Assembly: GCF_020708045.1 (NCBI RefSeq)
Contig: NZ_JAJFES010000005.1
Coordinates: 26,440 to 90,439, forward strand
DNA from: Massilia sp. IC2-278
GTDB taxonomy: Bacteria; Pseudomonadota; Gammaproteobacteria; Burkholderiales; Burkholderiaceae_D
Reading direction: 5' to 3'
DNA: 64,000 nucleotides
Every line of letters starts with the position of its first letter. Within the stretch, counting starts at the first letter, position 1. Positions 42,061-51,343 of the stretch are shown here, in pieces. Made by a program: the position numbers and the translations under genes. The notes beneath the pieces were generated by a model. That model saw nothing but the letters and a program-made list of their open reading frames with translations. It was not told the origin of the DNA and ran no database searches.

Positions 42061-44521
42061 CGGATGCGTCCTTCAAGGCGATGGTGGCAACGCGGCTGCT
42101 GCGGCCGCGCGTGTCGAAGCTGGCGATGCTGAATGTACGCGCATCTGGCGCAATGCTCAACGGTGCGCTGTAGAGCGGGCTGGCCGCATTCGGCGCGCTG
42201 CCGTCGAAGCTGTAGCGCAGCGCCAGGCCGGGCAGCGCCACGTTGGCGTGGATACGGCCGTCCTCCAGCCGCACACCCGGCGGCGGCAGGCGGTAGGCCC
42301 AGGCCAGCGGCGCGCGGTCCAGGCGCGGCAGCTCGCGCCGGCCCAGGCGGTTGGCGAACTCGTTCCAGTCGGCGTCGATGCGCGCCGCGCGTTCGATCGG
42401 ATCGGCGACCAGGCGCCAGCCCGGGTCCGGACTCCAGGCGCGTTCGGCCAGGGCCAGCAGGCGCGGCGCGATCATGTATTCGATGCGTGCGCGCGAATGC
42501 GCGTTCTCGCTCCAGAGCTGGCCCTGCAGGCCGGCGATGCGTCCGCCATCGAGTTGCTCCAGGCCCGCCAGCAGCGCCTCGGGCACGCGCCGGCCCATCG
42601 GGTCGCGCGCCGGCACGGCGCCCTGGTCGAGCGGACAGAAGGCAAAGGCCTGGCGCAGGCCGACGAAGCCGGCCCAGTAGTAGCCGGGTTCTTCCGGGTC
42701 CTTGGCGCAGGCCAGGTCGAAGTAGAGATTCGCCGCGTTCGACAGCACTACGCTGTAGCCGGCATTCGCCAGGCGGTAGGCGATGTCTTCCTGGCCCGAA
42801 CCCCAGGCGTTGTTCCACACATAGGCGTGGAAGTCCGGTCCGGCAAAGCGCGGCTCGGGCGCGGGGGCGCCGCCGGTGTCGTGGGTGAGCGCGGTGTCGT
42901 CCCAGCCGGCAAAGGCCAGGCCGTGGTGCGCCAGGATCGCGCGGCAGCGCGCCACGAAATCGAAGCGCAATTGCGCGACGTCGCTCCAGCCCTGTTCTAG
43001 CATGCGCGCGCGGCACAGAGGCGAACCGATCCAGGCGCCGTTCGGCACTTCGTCGCCGCCGGTGTGGATGGCGCGCAGCGGCACGCCGGCCTGGCGGAAC
43101 AAAGCTTTCACCTCGCCGACCACGGTGTCGATGAAGCGGTCTACCGAGGGCAGCGCGATGCAGATCACGTTGTCGTGCCAGAGCTGCACGGATTCATAGC
43201 TTGATGTGTCGTCGGGATCGTCGAGGCGGTAAGCCCAGGCGCCTTCAAAGTCTCCGGCAGCCAGCAGGCGGTCGTGGCGCACGCGCATCGCCATCACCGC
43301 GGCGCGCGCGTGGCCGGGCATGTTGAACTCGGGGATCACCTCGATGTGGCGCGCATGGGCGTGGCGCAGGATGGCGATGAATTCGTCGTGCTTGTAGTGG
43401 CCGGTGCCGGGCGAGCTGTCGATGTCGGCGCCGGAACCGAAGGATGGCGGCAGGCAGGGGCTCCCGTCCGGACTGACGCCGCGCCGTGCGCCGACCTCGG
43501 TCAGTTCAGGCAACGCGGTGATCGGCAGGCGCCAGCCTTCGTCGTCGGTAAGGTGGAAGTGGAAGCGGTTCAGCTTATAGGCGGCCATGCAGTCGAGCAG
43601 GCGCAGCACCGTATCGACACTGGCGAAATGGCGCGCCACGTCGAGCATCATGCCGCGGTAGGCGAAGCGCGGGGCGTCGAGCACGCGGCCATATGGCAGG
43701 CTGCCGTCTTCGTCCAGCAGCTGGCGCAGGGTTTGGATGGCGTTGAAGACGCCATGGGCGGAGGCGCCGCGCAATACGACCTGGTCGGCGCCGATGTCGA
43801 GCTGGTAGGCTTCGGCGCCTGGCGCCTCCAGGGTGACGGGGCCGGTCTCGAACCGGACCTGCGCGCCGTTCGTTCCGCTTGCGGGCAGGCTGTCCAGCAG
43901 CGTGCGCAGGAAGGCCGCCTCGTTGGCGAGTTCCGGACCATGGACGATTGCCGTGCCGGGTCCGAGCTTGCATGTGCCGGCGCCAAAGCGCGCCGAGACC
44001 GGGCGCGGCGTGATGCGGCCGACCTCCTCTTCGGGCAGCAGGTGCAGGGCTGCGTTGTCGGCATGGCGCTGGGCGGCGTTCGCGGTCGGCACCCGGTCTT
44101 CGACGTGGCGCATGCGCTGTTCGACGCGGGCGAAGGGCAGGATGCGCGGGTCGCCGAGTGCGATGACGCCATCCTCCTCCGACAACAGGTAGAAGCCGAG
44201 CGGCGCGTCGGTGAGGCTGATGACCCAGAACTGGGCATGGTAGGTGATGTCGAAGGCTTCGTCCGCGGCCCATGCCTTGTCGGCCACGGCGGTGAGGCGG
44301 AACAGGTCGCCGTTCACGTGGTCGATGGCGAAGCCGGTGCTGACGCTGTCCGGGATCACCTTGCGGCAGGCGTTGAAGAACAGTTGCCAGCCGGGGGCGA
44401 TCGGTTTGCCGCAGACGTTGCGCAGGTTCAGGCGCGCCTCGAAGATGCCGTTGCCGGCGAAGTTGCTCAGGCATTCCCATTCGATGGCAATGGGCGCCGT
44501 GCCTGGATGTGTGATCGGCAT
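42053..44521 (-). CDS. GH20 beta-N-acetylhexosaminidase
   Basis: An 822-residue enzyme. An N-terminal CHB_HEX carbohydrate-binding domain (IEWECLSNFAGNGIFEARLNL) is followed by the GH20b alpha/beta domain and the catalytic barrel (FAYRGMMLDVARHF, HTGGDEVPNGAW with Asp490-Glu491). A CHB_HEX_C-type tail completes it. It releases terminal GlcNAc from chitooligosaccharides. No clear signal peptide is seen at this start. The ATG at 44521 has an AAGGA site; the longer frame to 44587 runs into the repeat. It is co-transcribed with the transporter. Confidence 0.93.
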   Translation of the reverse strand: MPITHPGTAPIAIEWECLSNFAGNGIFEARLNLRNVCGKPIAPGWQLFFNACRKVIPDSVSTGFAIDHVNGDLFRLTAVADKAWAADEAFDITYHAQFWVISLTDAPLGFYLLSEEDGVIALGDPRILPFARVEQRMRHVEDRVPTANAAQRHADNAALHLLPEEEVGRITPRPVSARFGAGTCKLGPGTAIVHGPELANEAAFLRTLLDSLPASGTNGAQVRFETGPVTLEAPGAEAYQLDIGADQVVLRGASAHGVFNAIQTLRQLLDEDGSLPYGRVLDAPRFAYRGMMLDVARHFASVDTVLRLLDCMAAYKLNRFHFHLTDDEGWRLPITALPELTEVGARRGVSPDGSPCLPPSFGSGADIDSSPGTGHYKHDEFIAILRHAHARHIEVIPEFNMPGHARAAVMAMRVRHDRLLAAGDFEGAWAYRLDDPDDTSSYESVQLWHDNVICIALPSVDRFIDTVVGEVKALFRQAGVPLRAIHTGGDEVPNGAWIGSPLCRARMLEQGWSDVAQLRFDFVARCRAILAHHGLAFAGWDDTALTHDTGGAPAPEPRFAGPDFHAYVWNNAWGSGQEDIAYRLANAGYSVVLSNAANLYFDLACAKDPEEPGYYWAGFVGLRQAFAFCPLDQGAVPARDPMGRRVPEALLAGLEQLDGGRIAGLQGQLWSENAHSRARIEYMIAPRLLALAERAWSPDPGWRLVADPIERAARIDADWNEFANRLGRRELPRLDRAPLAWAYRLPPPGVRLEDGRIHANVALPGLALRYSFDGSAPNAASPLYSAPLSIAPDARTFSIASFDTRGRSSRVATIALKDASDA

Positions 44522-44562
44522 TGTGTTCCTTGGTAAGGCATGAAAATGGCCGAGGTGCGTCC

Positions 44563-44762
44563 CGTACGGTGGGCACTCCGTGCCCACGCGGTTACGTGTT
44601 GGGCCGGAGTAGGTGGCGGCTCTGATTCGCTCCGAGACGTCAGCGATGGAACGAGGCGTTAGCGGGACGCTTTAGGGACGCCGACAAGTCGCATCGTCAT
44701 CGTCGAGCACAGGCGCAAACAATGATCGACGTTCCGCGTGGGCACGGAGTGCCCACCCTACG
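44563..44762. repeat. Dispersed 200-bp repeat, copy 3
   Basis: The ends start CGTACGGTGGGCACTCC and finish with the inverted counterpart, with one end variant (CCCTACG). The terminal hairpins match the other copies. Read on the minus strand, the interior aligns with copy 2. It fills most of the 344-bp gap between the hexosaminidase and TonB receptor genes. Confidence 0.85.
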
Positions 44763-44865
44763 TTGTCACGCAAGTGGAAGAATCGCGCAGCGGTCCCTCA
44801 TCGTCCGAAAAAAGAGCAAGGCCGCCGGCCTTGCCCAAAACGCCCCGGAGACTCAGGACCCGACA

Positions 44866-47526
44866 TCAGAGCTTCCCGCGCAGCCCCAGGAAGAAAGTCC
44901 GCCCGTTCGCATAAAACGCGCGCGGCCTTTCCTTGTTCTCGGCATACATCTTGATGGTCTCGTCGGTGAGGTTGAGCGCATCGAAGGTCAGGGTCAGCTG
45001 CTCGGTGAGCTTGACGTTCACCGAGGCCGCCAGCGACGGCATGTCGTCCACGTGCTGGCTGGCGCCGCGGTCCACGCCGGCTTTATACGCCGAGCGGAAG
45101 CTGTAGGCCAGGCGTGCGCTGAAGCGTTCGTTCTCGAAGTAGCCGGTCAGGTTGTAGGTGCGCTTCGAGGAGTTCAGCAGTTCGCCGCCGTCATCGAGCT
45201 CGCCGTCGGCCCAGGTGTAGTTGGCCAGGAAGCCGAAGTTGTCGTACAGCGGCTGCTGCCAGCTCAACTCGATGCCCTTGTTCTTGCCGCCCGTGTTGAA
45301 CGGCGAGGTGATCTGGTACTCGGCCGGCGCGCTGCGCTTGTTGTTGTAGTAGGTGCCGGTGCTGGTGCCCTGCGCCACGATCGAGCGCAGGTCCATGTAG
45401 AACAGGCCGGCCGACAGCGCCGCCTTCGGCGCGTAATACCATTCGGCCGAGACGTCGAAGTTGGTCGAGCGGACCGGGTCGAGATTCACGTTGCCGCCGC
45501 TGCCGCTCAGGGCGTCGTCGTTCAGCGACACCGAGCCGCCCAGCGCCGAGTAGTCCGGGCGCGCCATGGTCTTGGCCACGGCGGCGCGCACGACCAGGTC
45601 GGGGCGCACGTCGAACTTCACGTTCGCGCTCGGCAGGTAGTCGCGGTAGGTGCGCTTGAAGGTGGTCGGCGTGTAGGGGCCGAAGGCGGAACCCGTCACC
45701 GGGTTCGGGCCGCCGGGCAGGTTCACGACCGTGGTCTGCTTCGTCTGCACGGCGCGCAGGCCGATGTTGCCGCTCCAGCCGTCGCCGCCCGCTTCCAGCA
45801 TGCCGTACAGCGCGGCGGTCTTTTCGCCGACGCGGAATTCGTCCATCCAGTTGTGGCGCAGCGTGTAGTCGAGCAGGCGGTTGCCCGGCACCGCACCCCA
45901 GGCGCCGAGGGCCGCGCCGTCGTATTTAAAATAGTTCGAGGACAGGTTGCCGCCCAGGTCGTTCGCGAAGTCGGACGGGTACATCTGGCCGCTCCAGGCC
46001 GGGCCCGGGTTGCTGAAGCCGAGCGGGCCCGGACGCGTTTCCAGCGGGTGCTCGGCGGTGCGCTCGTGGTCGGTCACGCGGGCGCCGAAGCGCAGCGCGC
46101 CGAACATGCCGTCGCGCAGGCGCCATTCGCCGTCGACCTGCGCATACTTTTCCTGGTCCACCGACTGCGCTTCGCCGCCGCCGGCCCAGGCGGTGGAACC
46201 CGGCGCCGCGGTGTTCCCACCCGGGTAGCTCACGGTGGCCGGCGACAGGCCGTTCAGCGCATACACCATGCCGCCGTCGACGTTGTTCTGGTAATAGACG
46301 TCGTTGCGGTCGTAGCCCACGCCGTGGGTCCTGCCCAGCCGGCCGGACAGGCTCAGGTCGTCGTTGACCTTGAACTTGCCGTTGACGTCGAGGTACCAGG
46401 ATTCGCCGCCGGCGTCCGGGCGGTAGATGTTGTCGACTTCGCCGTTGTTTACCGCGAAGCCGGCGCCGACCAGGGTGCCGTTGCGCACGACCGGGTTCTG
46501 CGGAATCTGGTTGGCCGTGTTGATGGAATTGGCGGGCGCGGCCAGCCAGTTGGTGTTCTGGTGGCCGGCCTTCAGCTCCGAATAGAAGCCATTCACGTCG
46601 AACGACACGCCGCGCGACGGACGGAACTCCACGTCGAAGGCGCCGCCGCTGCGCTTCTTGGTCTGCTCGAACAGCGAAGCGCCAATAAAAGTAGGCACCA
46701 GCACGCCGGCCAGCGCCGGGTTGGCCACCGCTGCCGCGCTGGTGGCGCTGATCGGGGTGTAGCCGAGGATTTCCTGGCCATCGCGCCGCACCGCGGCCTT
46801 TTCCGAGAAGCCCTGCAGCAGGAAGCCGGCGGTGCCCGCCTCGTTCTTCATCGCCACCAGGGCCGAGACATGCGGCTTGGTCTTGCTGGACAAGTCGTTG
46901 TAGTTGGCCTGGGCCGAGGCTTCGAAGGTGAGCGGCTGGCGGAAGTCGAGCGGGCGGCGCGTGATGACGTTGATGGCGCCGGAGACGCCGCCTTCGACCA
47001 GGTCGGCGGTGGCGCTCTTCTGCACCACGATCGAACCGACCAGTTCCGACGGCAGCAAGGAAAAGCTGCTGGAACGGCCGACGTTGCCGCCGATCTGGTT
47101 CAGCAGGAACCAGTCGCCGGTGCTGATGGCGTGGCCGTTGAACAGGGTCTGCTGCAGGCTGGGGCTGGTGCCGCGCAGGCTGACGCGGTCGTTCTCGCCG
47201 AAGCCGCCCTCGCCGCCCGCCGACGACTGCGTGTTCACGCCGGGCAGGCGCTGGATGGCGTCGGCCACGTTCTTGTCGGGCATCTTGCCGATGTCCTCGG
47301 CGGTGACGACTTCGACCACCGAGTCGGCATTGCGCTTCTGGCGCAGCGACTGTTCCAGCGCGGCGCGCACGCCGGTGACGACCACCGTCTGCATGCCGCC
47401 TTCCTGTGGCGTGTCGGTTTGCTGGGCCTGCGCCTGCGCCTGCAGTGCGGTGCCCATCGCCAGGATCATGACTGCGGCCGCGATCGCGGTGTGCTTGTGA
47501 TTATGCCGTGCCATCAACTCGTTCAT
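44866..47526 (-). CDS. TonB-dependent outer-membrane receptor
   Basis: An 886-residue receptor with a signal peptide (MILAMGTALQAQAQA) and the N-terminal MQTVVVTGVRAALEQSLRQKRNADSVVEVV typical of sugar-transporting TonB receptors. The plug domain has AEDIGKMPDKNVADAIQRLPGV, and a 22-strand barrel ends in aromatic FFLGLRGKL. Its position before a GH20 enzyme and AmpG-like transporter suggests chitooligosaccharide uptake. The ATG at 47526 with a GGAGA site is chosen for the signal peptide. Confidence 0.93.
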   Translation of the reverse strand: MNELMARHNHKHTAIAAAVMILAMGTALQAQAQAQQTDTPQEGGMQTVVVTGVRAALEQSLRQKRNADSVVEVVTAEDIGKMPDKNVADAIQRLPGVNTQSSAGGEGGFGENDRVSLRGTSPSLQQTLFNGHAISTGDWFLLNQIGGNVGRSSSFSLLPSELVGSIVVQKSATADLVEGGVSGAINVITRRPLDFRQPLTFEASAQANYNDLSSKTKPHVSALVAMKNEAGTAGFLLQGFSEKAAVRRDGQEILGYTPISATSAAAVANPALAGVLVPTFIGASLFEQTKKRSGGAFDVEFRPSRGVSFDVNGFYSELKAGHQNTNWLAAPANSINTANQIPQNPVVRNGTLVGAGFAVNNGEVDNIYRPDAGGESWYLDVNGKFKVNDDLSLSGRLGRTHGVGYDRNDVYYQNNVDGGMVYALNGLSPATVSYPGGNTAAPGSTAWAGGGEAQSVDQEKYAQVDGEWRLRDGMFGALRFGARVTDHERTAEHPLETRPGPLGFSNPGPAWSGQMYPSDFANDLGGNLSSNYFKYDGAALGAWGAVPGNRLLDYTLRHNWMDEFRVGEKTAALYGMLEAGGDGWSGNIGLRAVQTKQTTVVNLPGGPNPVTGSAFGPYTPTTFKRTYRDYLPSANVKFDVRPDLVVRAAVAKTMARPDYSALGGSVSLNDDALSGSGGNVNLDPVRSTNFDVSAEWYYAPKAALSAGLFYMDLRSIVAQGTSTGTYYNNKRSAPAEYQITSPFNTGGKNKGIELSWQQPLYDNFGFLANYTWADGELDDGGELLNSSKRTYNLTGYFENERFSARLAYSFRSAYKAGVDRGASQHVDDMPSLAASVNVKLTEQLTLTFDALNLTDETIKMYAENKERPRAFYANGRTFFLGLRGKL

Positions 47527-47708
47527 GTTCTCTCCAAAACAATCGTGGTTTCGATCCAACCCGGTCTCGAATGCGGTGGGCGCTGGGCGCCTCTGCGGTG
47601 TGTATGGACGGCATTGTGTCGCGAGTTGATAGGCCGTGTTTGTCAAATCTTGCTCAGCGTGAGGCGCTGTCACATTCTGGACATGCCGGCGTGGTAAAGG
47701 CGGCGCGC

Positions 47709-47735
47709 AAAAAAAACGCCACCCGGAGGTGGCGT
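47709..47735 (-). terminator. Rho-independent terminator
   Basis: Read on the minus strand, an ACGCCACC/GGTGGCGT stem is followed by eight T. It ends the PQQ-propeller lipoprotein gene 20 bp after its stop. Confidence 0.88.
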
Positions 47736-47755
47736 CATGCAGCGCGTTGCGCGGA

Positions 47756-49399
47756 TCAGCGCAGGTTGATGGCATCGAGCCTGCCATCCTGGGTCAGGAT
47801 ATAGAGTACGCCCTGGCTGGAAATGACCGGATCGCCACCCCGCGGGTAGGTCCACACCGGCTGATGGGTGGCAAGGTCGAGCGCGACCGTAGCATACTCG
47901 CCGACCAGGAAAGCCAGGTTATCGCTGACGACCAACCGGCGGAAAATGTCGCTGGAGATGGTCTTGTACGTAGCCTGCCACAGCAGCTTGCCTGTGGCCG
48001 GATCGAGCGCTTCGAGCCTGCCACCTTCGCTCATGGCATACAGGCTGTCCTTGCCCAACACGGCTAATGGAACTTGACCGGTGGGCCTGGCCCAGGCACG
48101 GGTACGGGTTTGCAGATCGAAGGCAACCAGGCGGCTGAACTTGTTGACGAACACCTTTCCGCCACCAACGACTGGCGTTTCCGTCGAGCTGGAGAGGGCA
48201 TTGGCATCGGGGTCGATGACCTTGAAAGCGGTGCTGCCATCGGCGGTGTTGACCGCATACAGGCTGTCCCCGGAATAGACATACGCATGACTGCCATCGA
48301 CTGCCGTCGTCCAATCACCGAACTGCGCAGTGACGCTCCTGGTCCACTCGATCTCGTTGGTCTGTGCGTTGAACTTCAACAGCCCGCCATTGCCGATGCC
48401 GGTGTACACGTTGTTACCCGACACTGCCGGTGCAAAGCGCTGCCAGACCGAGGAAGACTGGATAGGCGCCTTGAGCATCAGTTGCCCATTGATCTGGCTG
48501 ATCACCCACAGGTAATTCTGCGTAGCGGAGACCGAGGTGAAATACAGGCTGCCGTGGGCAGCTGCAGATGGATTCAGGGTACCGACATCGGGGAAGCTGG
48601 TACGCCATAAGGTTTCGCCATTGGCCTCGTCAATCGCCACCACCTCCCATATTCCATTTCCAGTCCTGCGCGTGAGGAAGACCCTGCCATTGTCGAGCAC
48701 TGGTGGGTAGGCGGCCGTGGCGCCGTCCCGCGGCAAACTCCAGCGAAGCGTGAACGAGGCAGCGTTGAACGTCGCGGGAACGTACGCATTACGGGCGGCA
48801 TTGGCGCCATAAGTGCTCCAGGCCTGGAGTCCAGGCATCGGTTCCAGCGTGGTCAGTTTGCCTGGAATGCCAGCCTTGATCTTCAGGCCGACACGCCAGG
48901 GTGAACCGGCGACGGGAGTGTTGCATACGGCCGGATCATCACGGCAAACACGCAGTTCAAGCGTGGTTTCGTGCTCGCCGCTTGCCAGCGAGCGTACCGT
49001 GTACATGTCGGTGTTGAACTCGTCGCGCCCATTGAAGACCCCTGGGCCACGCGACGCGACCAGTCCTTTACTGTCCACCACTGCCATGTGCAGGGTATCG
49101 CCCGGCGCCACCTCGACCCCTGCACTGATGACGAACGATGTCGGGTTGCCCGCATCGGCCACCACCTCAAGGGGGCCGGAGCCGCCGGTGATGCGCGAGG
49201 TTGGCGGAACCGGCGTCGGCGTCGGCGTTGGCGTTGGCGTTGGCGTCGGAGCAGGAGTCGGCACGGTGGGTGCCGGATTGACCGGCGCCGGTGCGCTGCC
49301 AACCGGTGCGCCCGAACCGCTGTTGCTGGAACCGCCGCCGCCGCAACCACCAAGTAGCGCAGCGCCCAACAGCGCTGCGATTACTGTCCTTGCTACCAT
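47756..49399 (-). CDS. PQQ-like beta-propeller lipoprotein
   Basis: A 547-residue lipoprotein with a lipobox (LLGGCGGGG) and a Thr-Pro repeat linker (PTPTPTP, encoded by GGCGTC/GGCGTT hexamers). An N-terminal beta domain and a C-terminal PQQ/YVTN-type propeller follow, with blades such as GETLWRTSFPDVGTL and VVGGGKVFVNKFSRLVAFDLQT. It resembles BamB-like or extracellular scaffold proteins; the long linker and extra domain argue against BamB. The role is unknown. Confidence 0.87.
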   Translation of the reverse strand: MVARTVIAALLGAALLGGCGGGGSSNSGSGAPVGSAPAPVNPAPTVPTPAPTPTPTPTPTPTPVPPTSRITGGSGPLEVVADAGNPTSFVISAGVEVAPGDTLHMAVVDSKGLVASRGPGVFNGRDEFNTDMYTVRSLASGEHETTLELRVCRDDPAVCNTPVAGSPWRVGLKIKAGIPGKLTTLEPMPGLQAWSTYGANAARNAYVPATFNAASFTLRWSLPRDGATAAYPPVLDNGRVFLTRRTGNGIWEVVAIDEANGETLWRTSFPDVGTLNPSAAAHGSLYFTSVSATQNYLWVISQINGQLMLKAPIQSSSVWQRFAPAVSGNNVYTGIGNGGLLKFNAQTNEIEWTRSVTAQFGDWTTAVDGSHAYVYSGDSLYAVNTADGSTAFKVIDPDANALSSSTETPVVGGGKVFVNKFSRLVAFDLQTRTRAWARPTGQVPLAVLGKDSLYAMSEGGRLEALDPATGKLLWQATYKTISSDIFRRLVVSDNLAFLVGEYATVALDLATHQPVWTYPRGGDPVISSQGVLYILTQDGRLDAINLR

Positions 49400-49511
49400 A
49401 TGTGCACCAATCCTGATAAATGAATGAACCAGGATTATATTTAAAAGAAATTATTTTTAGGCAATAATTTCTTGCACTGTAGCAGCTTGGGTACAGCCCT
49501 ACGCACCGGAC

Positions 49512-49712
49512 TCAGCGCCGGAAGAGCCAGAGAATCAGCGTGATCACGATCGATACGGCGATGCAGGTCACGATCGGGAAATGAAAGCTGAAGCCCTCGC
49601 GCACGATGTGGATGTCGCCGGGCAGGCGGCCGAATGGCAGGCGTTTCAGCCAGGGCCAGGCGAGGCCGGCGGCGAGGATCAGGAGGCCGGTAAGGATGAG
49701 CAAACGTTGCAT
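49512..49712 (-). CDS. DUF2905 small membrane protein
   Basis: A 66-residue protein with two transmembrane helices, matching DUF2905: a first helix (LLILTGLLILAAGLAWPWL) followed by the conserved LPFGRLPGDIHI and a second helix (IVTCIAVSIVITLILWLF). The function of the family is not known. Confidence 0.92.
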   Translation of the reverse strand: MQRLLILTGLLILAAGLAWPWLKRLPFGRLPGDIHIVREGFSFHFPIVTCIAVSIVITLILWLFRR

Positions 49713-49834
49713 GTCGGGGCTTTCGATTATTCCACCGGCGCATGCTACACCGGCATGCCGCACAGGGCGCGCGCGCCGCTGTTGGCATTTCGCGTAGACT
49801 TTATCTCACCGTATCGACAAGTGATGGAGGTGTT

Positions 49835-50302
49835 ATGGAAGCAACTTGGATCGTCACCGCGAACACTGGACGCGCGCGTATTTTTGCCGATGCAAAAGGC
49901 GCAGACAAACTCGAAGAAATCAACGACATGGTCAACGACGCCGTTCGCCTGCGCACGCAGGACACGGAAACCGACCGCCTGGGCCCGACCTCGGCCACGC
50001 AGAGCATCCACAATACCGGCGGCGCCACGCCGAACAAGCAGTACGAGCCGCACCAGACCCCGGCCGAGCACCAGTCGGAATTGTTTGCGCGCAGCCTGTG
50101 CGACTATCTGCTGCAGGGGCACCAGCAAAACCGCTACAGCCGTTTGACCCTGGCTGCGGCGCCGCAGTTCCTGGGTCTGCTGCGCAAGATGCTCGACCCG
50201 CAAGTGAGCAAGCTGGTCACCGTGGAGCTCGACAAGGACTACACCCAGGTCGCACCGCACCAGCTGCGCGAGCAGATCGCCGCCCACCAGCAAAAGGCCT
50301 GA
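49835..50302 (+). CDS. Host attachment protein-family (PF10116) protein
   Basis: A 155-residue protein with the host-attachment/AtsE-type pattern: TWIVTANTGRARIFAD, LFARSLCDYLLQG, LTLAAAPQFLGLLRKML and VTVELDKDYTQVAPHQLREQI, a fold related to eRF1 domain 2. It is known from plant-associated bacteria; the molecular role is uncertain. The ATG follows a GGAGG site. Confidence 0.9.
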   Translation: MEATWIVTANTGRARIFADAKGADKLEEINDMVNDAVRLRTQDTETDRLGPTSATQSIHNTGGATPNKQYEPHQTPAEHQSELFARSLCDYLLQGHQQNRYSRLTLAAAPQFLGLLRKMLDPQVSKLVTVELDKDYTQVAPHQLREQIAAHQQKA

Positions 50303-50504
50303 CCCCTGGCCGCACGGGTAGCGCCATGGGCCTGCCCGCATTGCAGTCTGGATGCACATCGGCATCCAGACTGCCGCGTCCGGCGATGCATGACCGCCGG
50401 GCCATATCTCATTTGATGGGTTCGCGCCCTGCGCCCTATTCGTGCGGCTGGGTTCGCCTCGTCGGGCTACCATGGAGCAGTCGCCGCTTTAACGAGGATC
50501 CTCC

Positions 50505-51089
50505 ATGAACCGTCGTCTCGCCCCTACCCTGGTCAAGGGCACCGTGCTCGCCTCCCTCATCGCCGTGGTCGGCATGAAAGCCTATGCCGCCGGCAAGGCC
50601 GCCGCCAGCGACCTGGAACCCGTGCGCAGCCTGGACCTGGAACGCTATATGGGCACTTGGTACGAGATCGCCCGCTACCCCAACCGCTTCGAGCGCAAGT
50701 GCGCCGGCAATACCACCGCCACCTATACCGCCATGCCGGGCGGCAGGGTAAAGGTCGAGAACCGCTGCCGCCTGGACGACGGCGGCACCGACGTCGCCAC
50801 CGGCGTGGCGCGCCTGTGCGGCCCGGAAGGCTCGCCGCGCCTGAAGGTGCGCTTCGCGCCGGCCCTGCTCTCCTTTTTGCCACCGGTGTGGGGCGACTAC
50901 TGGGTGATCGACATCGACCGCAACTACCAGCTGGCCGCCGTCAGCGAACCGGGGCGCGATTACCTGTGGATTTTGTCGCGCACGCCGCAGGTGGAAAAGC
51001 GCGCGCTCGACGCCCTGCTGGCGCGCCTGTCGGGCCAGGGTTTCGACATGCGCAAGCTGGTGTACACGCCGCAGGAAGAAACGGCCTAA
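50505..51089 (+). CDS. Lipocalin (Blc-like)
   Basis: A 194-residue exported lipocalin with an N-terminal signal anchor (LASLIAVVGMKAYA) and GTWYEIARYPNRFERKC, NRCRLDDG, and YWVIDIDRNYQLAAVSEP...YLWILSR. These are the three structurally conserved lipocalin regions. Bacterial Blc proteins bind lipids at the envelope under stress. No lipobox Cys is evident, unlike E. coli Blc, so it may be periplasmic. Confidence 0.92.
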   Translation: MNRRLAPTLVKGTVLASLIAVVGMKAYAAGKAAASDLEPVRSLDLERYMGTWYEIARYPNRFERKCAGNTTATYTAMPGGRVKVENRCRLDDGGTDVATGVARLCGPEGSPRLKVRFAPALLSFLPPVWGDYWVIDIDRNYQLAAVSEPGRDYLWILSRTPQVEKRALDALLARLSGQGFDMRKLVYTPQEETA

Positions 51090-51343
51090 GCAGTCTAACA
51101 TCACGCGCAGTGTTAACTGCGAGGCAAACATTCACGCCATTAATATCTGGAATGGGAAATGTGAATTAGGTTTTCGTCCTCCCAGCGGCCAGAATAGTCT
51201 TTTCGTCCAGCCGCTGCCGGACGCCGCGGCACGCACGCCGCGGGCAGGCGCGCGGCCGGCAGATTCATCCTTGCCCACGATGCGGTTTCCAGCATGAACG
51301 ATTGCAGTAGCAGCCTGTCCCACGCAACATTCGAGGGGGCGGC

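Noticed and set aside
42133..44536. Plus-strand open frames within the GH20 gene
   Set aside because: They are antisense to the conserved GH20 catalytic motif and have no recognisable domains.
49205..49262. Hexanucleotide repeat (GGCGTC/GGCGTT)
   Set aside because: It is in frame and encodes the Thr-Pro linker of the PQQ-propeller lipoprotein, so it is low-complexity coding sequence rather than a separate element.
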